In this document: positions 17,816-24,926 of the stretch, piece by piece
How the letters are laid out: the number at the start of each line of letters is the position of its first letter
Numbering within the stretch: the first letter of the stretch is position 1
Assembly (NCBI GenBank): GCA_963792915.1
Contig: CAWBYD010000008.1
Coordinates: 868,001-932,000 of the forward strand
Direction of reading: 5' to 3'
DNA length: 64,000 nt
Origin: Solirubrobacter sp963792915
GTDB lineage: Bacteria; Actinomycetota; Thermoleophilia; Solirubrobacterales; Solirubrobacteraceae
The notes under the pieces: generated by a model
Told to the model about the DNA's origin: nothing
What the model saw: only the letters and a program-made list of their open reading frames with translations
The model's database searches: none
Program-made: the position numbers and the translations under genes

Positions 17816-18973
17816 CTAGGAGGCGCGGGCGACGGCGCGGACCGCCGGCAGCGCGGCCGGCGGCGCCGGAACCGCGAACGACGGCGGCGCGATCTCGAGG
17901 TAGGACCGGAACGCCCAGCGAGACACGCGCGGGCGCGCGAAGATCCGCGTCAGGTTGTCCAGCGGCGTCCCGTGGAGATGGCGGATCGACTGCTGGGCGG
18001 CGTACAGCGACGCGAACTTCACGCGGTGCGACGCGCTGAACGCGTGGTAGCGCGCCAGCGCCGCCGCGCGGTCCTGACGGCCCTCCAGCACGGCGCGCAG
18101 CTCGCGTCCGAGCGCGATGCCGAAGTAGAACGCCGTGCGGATGCCCTCGGCGGTCAGCGGCAGGCAGTGGCCGGCGCTGTCGCCGGCGAAGAACACGCCG
18201 TCCTCGGTCGCCGGGCGCAGGCGATGGGGGATCCAGTTGCCCTGGTAGCCGTCCGGCTCCTGCGCGACGTCCTCGACCAGCCGCAGCGTCGGCTGCTTGA
18301 CCGGGTCGTGCGGGTCGAAGGAGCCGACGCCGATCCGCAGCTCGTCGCGCGCGGGAAAGCTCCAGCCGTAGCCGGCGTCGACGTAGCGCGGGTCGATCCA
18401 CAGCTCGAGGTCCTCGCCGGCGCCGCTCGGGTGTACCTCGAGCCCGCGCGAGAGCGCCGCCTCGGGCGGCTGCACGTTGTCACCCGGCCCGAGCACCCGC
18501 CGCCAGCCCAGTGCATCGACGATCAGCGGGGCGCTCACGTCGCCGCGGTCGGTCCGTATCGTCGCGGACGGTGAAACCGCTCTTCCCTCGACCTTGGCCG
18601 TCTCGAACTCGCCCTCGGCCTGCTCCCACAGCAGCGCGCAGAGCTGCCGGTAGTCGAACGTCGAGAACGTGAAGGGAAGCGGCCAGCGCGCCCGCTTCAC
18701 GCGCGGCGTGTGGATCAGCAGCGACCCGAACGTCTGGCGGATCGAGGCCTCCAAACCCAGGTTGCGCAGCCATTCCGTGGGCGCCGCGCACGCCGAGGTC
18801 TGCCGCTCGCCAATCTCATAGCGGTCGAGCACGAGCACCCGTGCACCGGTCGAGCGCAGCTCCCGTGCCACCGTCAGTCCGGCGAACGAGGCGCCGCAGA
18901 TCAGGACGTCGGCATCCGCGCCGGTCGGAAAGGGCACGCGGGCGGCGCCCCGCTTGGTGGCTCGTACGGGCAT
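17816..18973 (-). CDS. FAD-dependent oxidoreductase of the geranylgeranyl-reductase family
   Basis: A 385-residue flavoprotein. The N-terminal dinucleotide motif is the variant CGASFAGLTVARELR (residues 26-40), followed by VLVLDRYEIGERQTSACAAP. A second FAD motif, GVFFAGDSAGHCLPLTAEGIRTAF, sits in the C-terminal half, as in geranylgeranyl reductase and p-hydroxybenzoate-hydroxylase-like enzymes. It probably reduces or hydroxylates a lipid or isoprenoid, but the substrate is not evident. Divergent from rpsA with 24 bases between start codons, so the two promoters overlap each other's 5' regions. Confidence 0.85.
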   Translation of the reverse strand: MPVRATKRGAARVPFPTGADADVLICGASFAGLTVARELRSTGARVLVLDRYEIGERQTSACAAPTEWLRNLGLEASIRQTFGSLLIHTPRVKRARWPLPFTFSTFDYRQLCALLWEQAEGEFETAKVEGRAVSPSATIRTDRGDVSAPLIVDALGWRRVLGPGDNVQPPEAALSRGLEVHPSGAGEDLELWIDPRYVDAGYGWSFPARDELRIGVGSFDPHDPVKQPTLRLVEDVAQEPDGYQGNWIPHRLRPATEDGVFFAGDSAGHCLPLTAEGIRTAFYFGIALGRELRAVLEGRQDRAAALARYHAFSASHRVKFASLYAAQQSIRHLHGTPLDNLTRIFARPRVSRWAFRSYLEIAPPSFAVPAPPAALPAVRAVARAS

Positions 18974-18997
18974 TCTCGCTACAGTATCCGGCTGCTA

Positions 18998-20359
18998 ATG
19001 GAAGCCACGCTCACTCCCCCTGCCATCCCGGATGCTCGCGTCGTCGAGGGCTCCGACGGGATGCTCCTCGAGATCGACGGCAAGATCGTCCCCAACTACG
19101 ACGCCACGATCGTCCCCTTCGAAGAAGGCGACGTGGTCACCGGCAAGGTCGTCCGCATCGACAAGGACGAAGTCCTCGTCGACATCGGTTACAAGAGCGA
19201 AGGGGTCATCCCCAACAACGAGCTCTCGATCCGCAAGTCCGTCGACCCGCACGACGAGGTCGAGATGGGGGAGGAGGTCGACGCCCTCGTCCTCACCAAG
19301 GAGGACCAGGACGGCCGGCTGATCCTGTCCAAGAAGCGCGCCCGCTTCGAGCGCGCCTGGCGCAAGATCGAGGCTGCCGCCGACTCCGGCGAGCCCGTCA
19401 ACGGCGCGGTCATCGAGGTCGTCAAGGGCGGCCTGATCGTGGACCTCGGGGTGCGCGGCTTCCTGCCCGCCTCGCTGGTCGACATCCGCCGCGTACCGAA
19501 CCTGGACGAGTACCTGGGCCAGACGATCCAGACGAAGGTCATCGAGCTCAACCGCTCGCGCAACAACGTCGTGCTGTCGCGCCGCGCGGTACTCGAGGAG
19601 GAGCGCAAGGAGCAGCGCCAGGCGATCCTGGAGCGCCTGCAGCCCGGCCTGATCATCGAGGGTCAGATTTCCAACATCGTGGACTTCGGCGCGTTCGTGG
19701 ACCTGGACGGCATCGACGGACTGATCCACATCTCCGAGCTCTCGTGGTCGCACGTCAACCACCCGAGCGAGGTGCTGTCGATCGGCCAGACCGTCGAGGT
19801 CAAGGTGCTCGACATCGACCGCGACCGCCAGCGCATCTCCCTGGGCCTCAAGCAGACCCAGGAGGACCCGTGGCAGCGCGTGGTCGACACCTATCACGTC
19901 GGCGACGAGCTCGAGGGCACGGTCACCAAGGTGGTCGCCTTCGGGGCGTTCGTGGAGATCCTCGAGGGCGTGGAGGGGCTCGTGCACATCTCAGAGCTCG
20001 CCCAGCAGCACGTCGAGAACCCGCGCGAGATCGTCCAGCCCGGCGACGAGGTGAAGGTCAAGATCCTGGAGATCGACTCCGAGCGCCGCCGGCTCTCGCT
20101 CTCGATCAAGCGCGTCGAGGGCCAAGTGCTGCCGCGCCGCACCGAGGGCCTGAGCGAGGCCGGGGATCTCGAGGACATGCCGGAGCTCGGCCTCTCCGAG
20201 GACGTGTTCGCCGATGCGCCGCCGGCCGAGTACGCCGACGAGGTGGTCGCCGTGCCGCCGGTCGACACCGAGCCGCTGGCGGAGTCGGATGCCGTCGAGC
20301 CCGAGGACGTCCCGTCGGAGCCGGCTCCGGAGCCCGAGCCGCCCGAAGTCGAGGAGTGA
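18998..20359 (+). CDS. rpsA: 30S ribosomal protein S1
   Basis: A 453-residue S1 with four S1 (OB-fold) domains at about residues 40-107, 127-190, 208-276 and 293-362, followed by an acidic Pro/Glu-rich tail, as in Actinomycetota (E. coli S1 has six domains). Repeats show GKVVRIDKDEVLVDIGYKSEG, GFLPASLVDIR and the strong pair VDFGAFVDLDGIDGLIHISEL and VAFGAFVEILEGVEGLVHISEL. It binds mRNA at the small subunit for initiation. The start is the ATG at 18998; longer upstream frames run into the divergent flavoprotein. A TACAGT at 18980-18985 could be the -10, which would leave a leader of only a few bases. The stop overlaps the coaE start in GTGA. Confidence 0.96.
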   Translation: MEATLTPPAIPDARVVEGSDGMLLEIDGKIVPNYDATIVPFEEGDVVTGKVVRIDKDEVLVDIGYKSEGVIPNNELSIRKSVDPHDEVEMGEEVDALVLTKEDQDGRLILSKKRARFERAWRKIEAAADSGEPVNGAVIEVVKGGLIVDLGVRGFLPASLVDIRRVPNLDEYLGQTIQTKVIELNRSRNNVVLSRRAVLEEERKEQRQAILERLQPGLIIEGQISNIVDFGAFVDLDGIDGLIHISELSWSHVNHPSEVLSIGQTVEVKVLDIDRDRQRISLGLKQTQEDPWQRVVDTYHVGDELEGTVTKVVAFGAFVEILEGVEGLVHISELAQQHVENPREIVQPGDEVKVKILEIDSERRRLSLSIKRVEGQVLPRRTEGLSEAGDLEDMPELGLSEDVFADAPPAEYADEVVAVPPVDTEPLAESDAVEPEDVPSEPAPEPEPPEVEE

Positions 20360-20949
20360 CCGCGCCGCCGTTCGTCGGCCTGACGGGCGGCATCGGCGCG
20401 GGGAAGTCCGAGGCGCTCGCCGCACTGGAGCGCCTCGGGGCGGCGACGATCTCGACCGATGCGGTGGTGCATGCGCTGTACGAGTCGGCTGCCGTGCGTG
20501 ACGCGGTCGTGTCGCGCTGGGGCCCCGGCATGGCGCCCGCGGGACGCGTGGACCGCTCGGCGGTCGCCCGCGTCGCGTTCGCCTCGCCCGAGGAGCGGAG
20601 CTGGCTCGAAGGGCTGCTGTGGCCGCTGGTGGGCGCGCGCGTCGGCGAGTGGCGTGAGCAGCAGTCACGGCGCGATCCGCCGCCGCGGGCGCTGATCGTG
20701 GAGACGCCGCTGCTGTTCGAGGCCGGGCTCGAGCCCAACTACGACGCGACGATCGCCGTGGTGGCCGACGAGGCCGTCCGCGCCCAGCGCGCGGCGGCCC
20801 GCGGCCATGCCGCGCTGGACGAGCGCACCGCCCGGCAACTCCCGCAACAAGAAAAGGCGCAACGAGCGACGTACGCTGTTGAGAACTCCGGCACGCTCGC
20901 ACAATTGGAGGAGGAGCTGTCGGGGCTTCTTGCGAAGCTGACCTCCTGA
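20356..20949 (+). CDS. coaE: Dephospho-CoA kinase
   Basis: A 197-residue P-loop kinase that phosphorylates the 3'-OH of dephospho-CoA, the last step of coenzyme A synthesis. GGIGAGKS (residues 11-18) is the P-loop, followed by the STDAVVHALYE segment (usually D-x-D/I; Asp present), VETPLLFEAGLEPNYD and the lid region RAAARGHAALDERTARQLPQQEK. The GTG start overlaps the rpsA stop, so the genes are translationally coupled. rpsA-coaE adjacency is conserved in mycobacteria. Confidence 0.95.
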   Translation: MTAPPFVGLTGGIGAGKSEALAALERLGAATISTDAVVHALYESAAVRDAVVSRWGPGMAPAGRVDRSAVARVAFASPEERSWLEGLLWPLVGARVGEWREQQSRRDPPPRALIVETPLLFEAGLEPNYDATIAVVADEAVRAQRAAARGHAALDERTARQLPQQEKAQRATYAVENSGTLAQLEEELSGLLAKLTS

Positions 20950-20957
20950 GAAGCCGT

Positions 20958-21617
20958 ATGAGTGTCCGTCCCGCGACTGCCAGCAGCCGCACCGCGACGA
21001 ATTCGCGGTCCGTCGCCGCTGCCCGCCGGCGCGCCGTCCTGCGCCGCCGGTTGTTCCTGGTCGCGGGCTTCGCGGTCGTGATCATCGCGGTCGCGAGCCT
21101 CGTCCACCCGGTGGACCACGCGGTCGAGGAGATCAAGCTCCCGCTGCGCCACGAGGACATCATCCGCCAGCAGGCCGCCGCCAAGGGCGTCGATGCGTCG
21201 CTGATCGCCGCGGTCATCTACACCGAGTCGCACTTCCGCGACCAGACGTCGCACGCGGGCGCGACGGGGCTGATGCAGCTCATGCCGTCCACCGCGGACT
21301 ACATCGCGCGCAAGTCCGGCGGCACGGAGTTCGAGCGCGCCGACCTCGCGACGCCACAGATCAACATCGCCTACGGCACCTGGTACCTGCGCTACCTGCT
21401 GACGAAATACCACGGCAACGTCATCCTGACCCTCGCCGCCTACAACGCGGGGGAGGGCAAGGTGGACCAGTGGCGCCGCATCGCCGCGGCCCGTGGCGAG
21501 CGCTTCCGCGTCGCCAGCCACATCCCGTTCCGCGAGACACGCGACTACGTGCACCGGGTGCTCTCCGCCCGCGGCGACTACCGCCGCAGCTACGCCCGCG
21601 AGCTCGGGCTGTCTTGA
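20958..21617 (+). CDS. Membrane-anchored lytic transglycosylase (SLT domain)
   Basis: A 219-residue protein: a basic N-terminus, one membrane helix (about residues 31-49) and an extracellular Slt70-type domain. Glu90 in AAVIYTESHFRD is the catalytic acid, followed by GLMQLMPSTADYIA, and AAYNAGEGKVDQWR is the conserved YNAG motif. It cleaves peptidoglycan strands non-hydrolytically to leave anhydromuramic acid ends. It begins eight bases after coaE, and its stop overlaps the TTG of the next gene. Confidence 0.94.
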   Translation: MSVRPATASSRTATNSRSVAAARRRAVLRRRLFLVAGFAVVIIAVASLVHPVDHAVEEIKLPLRHEDIIRQQAAAKGVDASLIAAVIYTESHFRDQTSHAGATGLMQLMPSTADYIARKSGGTEFERADLATPQINIAYGTWYLRYLLTKYHGNVILTLAAYNAGEGKVDQWRRIAAARGERFRVASHIPFRETRDYVHRVLSARGDYRRSYARELGLS

Positions 21618-22372
21618 ACGCCCTGATCACCGGCGTCGGCCGGCGCGCGGGCATCGGCTTCGCGATCGCCAGGCGGCTCGGCGAGGCGGGCTGGGGGCTG
21701 ATGCTGCAGTCGTGGGCGCCGCACGACGCCGGCCAGCCCTGGGGCGCCGATCCGCTGGGTCCGGAAGGCGTGATCCGCGCGCTGCAGGCGGAGATCCCGG
21801 ACGCGCGGATCGCGCACGTCGAGGCCGACTTCATGGACGACGACGTCCCGGCGGTGCTCGTGCGAGAGGGACTGGAAGCCTTCGGCCACCTCGACGCGCT
21901 GATCGTCAACCACGCGCACTCGAGCTCGCAGGCGCTGGCCGAGCTCGAGGTCGGCGAGATCGACCGCGCGCTGATCGTCAACGTGCGCGCGACCCTGCTG
22001 CTCGTCAAGTGGTTCCACGCGGCGCACGACGGGCGCCCGGGCGGGCGGATCATCCTGATGACCTCGGGGCAGCACCGCGGCCCGATGCCGACCGAGCTGC
22101 CGTACGTCGCCGGCAAGGGCGCGCTGCACCAGCTCACGCCGTCGCTCGCGGCGGCCGTCGCGGCCAAGGGCATCACGCTCAACTGCGTCGATCCGGGCGC
22201 GACGGACACCGGCTACGCGGCGGTGGCCCAGCACGAGTTCGTGCTGGCCCAGGAGCCGTTCGGGCGCTGGGGCGAACCGGACGACGCCGCGCGGCTGATC
22301 GCATTCCTGTGCTCGGACGAGGCGTGCTGGATCACCGGCCAGGTCATCACCTCGTCCGGCGGCGGTCCGTAG
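21614..22372 (+). CDS. Short-chain dehydrogenase/reductase
   Basis: A 252-residue classical SDR. The TTG at 21614 overlaps the transglycosylase stop (TTGA), and translation from it begins directly with the cofactor motif MNALITGVGRRAGIGFAIA; no earlier start is possible without a long extension. Catalytic Ser151, Tyr164 and Lys168 are present (LMTSGQHRG, LPYVAGKGAL). The late segment WITGQVITSSGGG is typical of 3-oxoacyl-ACP-reductase-like SDRs. The spacing in the TGxxxGIG motif is one residue longer than usual (TGVGRRAGIG). The substrate is unknown. Confidence 0.9.
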   Translation: MNALITGVGRRAGIGFAIARRLGEAGWGLMLQSWAPHDAGQPWGADPLGPEGVIRALQAEIPDARIAHVEADFMDDDVPAVLVREGLEAFGHLDALIVNHAHSSSQALAELEVGEIDRALIVNVRATLLLVKWFHAAHDGRPGGRIILMTSGQHRGPMPTELPYVAGKGALHQLTPSLAAAVAAKGITLNCVDPGATDTGYAAVAQHEFVLAQEPFGRWGEPDDAARLIAFLCSDEACWITGQVITSSGGGP

Positions 22373-22407
22373 TCCCGGGGCCGGAATAATCGCGCCGCCC
22401 GGGCGTC

Positions 22408-24477
22408 GTGAGGGGTATCAGCTCGCTCGCCCCCACATTCGCTCCCGGCTCTCAGTTCGCCGGCTACCGCATCGAGTCCGTCGCCGGCTCCGGCGGCATG
22501 GGCATCGTCTACCGCGCGACCCAGATCGCGCTGGGGCGCCCGGTCGCACTCAAGCTGATCGCGGCGCACTACGCGGGTGATCGCGCCTTCCGTGACCGCT
22601 TCAAACGCGAGTGGGAGACGGCCGCCTCGATCGATCACCCGAACGTCATCCCGGTCTACGAGGCCGGCGAGGCAGAGGAGCACCTGTTCCTCGCGATGCG
22701 CTTCGTCGAGGGGATCGACCTCGCGAACCTGATCGCGCGCCAGCCGGGGCTGGACCCGGCGCGCGTGGTCCGGCTGTTCGCGCAGGTCGCCTCGGCGCTC
22801 GACGCCGCTCACGCGCGCGAGCTCATCCACCGCGACGTCAAGCCGGCCAACGTGCTGATCGCGGCGGGCGACCACGTCTACCTGACCGACTTCGGGCTGA
22901 CCAAGCGCGCGTCGTCGCAGAGCGGGCTGACCGCGACCGGCGTCTTCGTCGGCACGCTGGACTACGCCGCGCCCGAGCAGATCCGCGGCGAGGCCACGGA
23001 CGCCCGCGCCGACGTCTACGCGCTCGGCTGCGTGCTCTACCACGCGCTGGCGGGCCGGCCGCCGTTCGAGCGGCCCAGCGACGTCGCGAAGATGTACGCG
23101 CATCTCAGCGACCCGCCGCCCGCGGTGACCAGCGAGCGCCCCGACGTGCCCACCGCCTTCGACGCCGTGATCGCCCGCGCGATGGCCAAGGACGCCGGCG
23201 AGCGCTTCGCCACGGCGGGGGAGCTGGCCCACGCGGCCCGCGCCGCGCTGGGCACGCCGGCCGGCGTCCTCAGCGGCCCGCTGCCCGCCGTCCCGGGCCG
23301 GACGCCGACGCCCCCGCCTCCCGCGCCGGGCAGCGTTCCGGCGGCCGGCGTCCCCGCCCCGGCCCACACGCCCGCGCCGCTCGCGCCCACGGCGGCCTCG
23401 CTCGCCGCCGCGCCGGCGCCCGCCGAATCGCCCTGGCCGCGCCGCCGCCGCGTCGCGCTCGGCATCGCGCTGCCGACCGTGCTCGTCGGCGGCCTCGCCG
23501 CGGCCGCGCTCGCGGCCAGCGGCGTCTTCAGCAGCGGCACGCAAAGCCCGCCGGCGGCGACCGCGACCGCCCCCGCGGCGACCGCCACGGCGACTCCCAC
23601 GGCGGCCGCGACCGCCACCGCGCCGCCGCACGCCGTCGCGACGATCAAGGTCGGCAAGGGCCCCGACGGCGTCGCCGTCTCCGGCGGGCGCGTGTTCGTC
23701 TCGAACTTCGACGCCAACACCCTCTCGGTCGTCGACCCCGCGAAGAACCGGCAGACCGCGGTCGTCGCGGTCGGCCAGCGCCCGCAGGGCGTCGTGGCCG
23801 GCAAGGGCGTCGTGTGGGTCGGCATCGCGGGCGAGGACTTCCTCCAGCGCTTCGACGCCACCGGCGACCTCTTCCCGACCGCCAAGGTGAAGGTCGGCGA
23901 CCGCCCGGAGGCGGTGTCGCTCGGCAAGCAGCTCGTGTGGGTCGCCAACCGCAACGACGCGACCGTGAACCGGATCGACCGGGCGAGCCCGTCGATCGTC
24001 GGCGCCCCGATCGGCGTCGGCGCCGACCCGGCGGGGATCTTCGTCGGCCCCAACGGCGTCTGGGTGACCAGCAACGCCGAGGGCACGGTGACCCGGATCG
24101 ACCCGAGCACCGCGCAGGTGGTCGGCGACCCGATCAAGGTCGGCCTGCACCCGCGCGGCGTGATCGAGGCGCAGGACAACGTCTGGATCGCGAACTCCAG
24201 CGACGGCACCGTCACGCGCCTGAACGCCAAGAACGGCAAGCCCGTCGGCGAGCCGATCCGCGTCGGCAAGGACCCGCGCGAGCTGGCCTTCGGGCACGGC
24301 TTCGTGTGGGTCACCAACCGCGACGACAACACCGTCAGTCGCATCGACCCCAACACCGGGCGCGTCGCCGGCGCGCCGATCCCGGTCGGCAACCGCCCGC
24401 TCGGCATCGCCAGCGGCGCGGGCGCGATCTGGGTCGCCAACCACGCCGACCACACCGTCACCCGGATCCAGCCATGA
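22408..24477 (+). CDS. Transmembrane Ser/Thr protein kinase with extracellular beta-propeller sensor
   Basis: A 689-residue Hanks-type kinase. Residues 20-280 are the catalytic domain: GSGGMGIVY (P-loop), Lys49 in VALKL, HRDVKPAN (catalytic Asp143), DFGLTK, GTLDYAAPEQ (substrate loop). A Pro/Ala-rich juxtamembrane linker leads to one membrane helix at about 349-371, then a Thr/Ala-rich stalk, then residues 410-689 with about six repeats of the type (V/I)GxxPxG(V/I)...(V/L)WVxNxxDxTVxRID, a YVTN/virginiamycin-B-lyase-like propeller. The propeller would sit outside and could sense a ligand or cell-wall state. The GTG start is 35 bases after the SDR. Its stop overlaps the cyclic-nucleotide-binding gene in ATGA, so kinase and downstream genes are one unit. 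Confidence 0.93.
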   Translation: MRGISSLAPTFAPGSQFAGYRIESVAGSGGMGIVYRATQIALGRPVALKLIAAHYAGDRAFRDRFKREWETAASIDHPNVIPVYEAGEAEEHLFLAMRFVEGIDLANLIARQPGLDPARVVRLFAQVASALDAAHARELIHRDVKPANVLIAAGDHVYLTDFGLTKRASSQSGLTATGVFVGTLDYAAPEQIRGEATDARADVYALGCVLYHALAGRPPFERPSDVAKMYAHLSDPPPAVTSERPDVPTAFDAVIARAMAKDAGERFATAGELAHAARAALGTPAGVLSGPLPAVPGRTPTPPPPAPGSVPAAGVPAPAHTPAPLAPTAASLAAAPAPAESPWPRRRRVALGIALPTVLVGGLAAAALAASGVFSSGTQSPPAATATAPAATATATPTAAATATAPPHAVATIKVGKGPDGVAVSGGRVFVSNFDANTLSVVDPAKNRQTAVVAVGQRPQGVVAGKGVVWVGIAGEDFLQRFDATGDLFPTAKVKVGDRPEAVSLGKQLVWVANRNDATVNRIDRASPSIVGAPIGVGADPAGIFVGPNGVWVTSNAEGTVTRIDPSTAQVVGDPIKVGLHPRGVIEAQDNVWIANSSDGTVTRLNAKNGKPVGEPIRVGKDPRELAFGHGFVWVTNRDDNTVSRIDPNTGRVAGAPIPVGNRPLGIASGAGAIWVANHADHTVTRIQP

Positions 24478-24926
24478 TCGATACCTCCGGCTTCTTCGCC
24501 TATCCCGGCTCCCCCGAGGAGAACGGCCCCCCGCCCGGCTTCCTGGCCACCGGCACCGAGGACGACTGGGCGCGCCTCATCGACCGCTGCGAGACGCGCC
24601 GCTTCCGCCCCGGCGAGACCGTGCTGAAGGCGGGCATCGCCGACCGCGCGCTCTACCTGCTCGTCGACGGCTGGCTGAAGGCGCCGAGCGGCGTCGTCCA
24701 CCCGGTCTCGACGCTCGGCGAGGCCGCCTTCCTGGACGGCCGCCCGCGCGCCGTCTCGGTCAAGGCGATGACCGACGGCGAGGTCATGCGGCTCGGCTAC
24801 GACGCCTTCGAGGCGCTCGCCGCCGCCGCCCCCGCGCTCGGCCGCCGCATCCTGTACGACGTCGCGCGCCTGATCTCCGCGCGCCTGCGCGCCACCGGCG
24901 AGCTGACCGCGGGGTGGACGGGCTGA
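24474..24926 (+). CDS. Stand-alone cyclic-nucleotide-binding-domain protein
   Basis: A 150-residue protein consisting of one CRP-type cNMP-binding fold (about residues 25-140): RRFRPGETVLKAGIADRALYLLVDGWLKA is split by its usual turns, then a short GEAAFLDGRPRAVSVKAMTDGEVMRL phosphate-binding-cassette region and a helical end. The cassette has GEAAFLDGRPR where classical cAMP sites have GELALx4PRAAT, so Glu and Arg are both present and a cyclic nucleotide is plausible. No helix-turn-helix follows, so it should act on a protein, not DNA. Overlaps both neighbours (ATGA upstream, TGATG downstream). Confidence 0.85.
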   Translation: MIDTSGFFAYPGSPEENGPPPGFLATGTEDDWARLIDRCETRRFRPGETVLKAGIADRALYLLVDGWLKAPSGVVHPVSTLGEAAFLDGRPRAVSVKAMTDGEVMRLGYDAFEALAAAAPALGRRILYDVARLISARLRATGELTAGWTG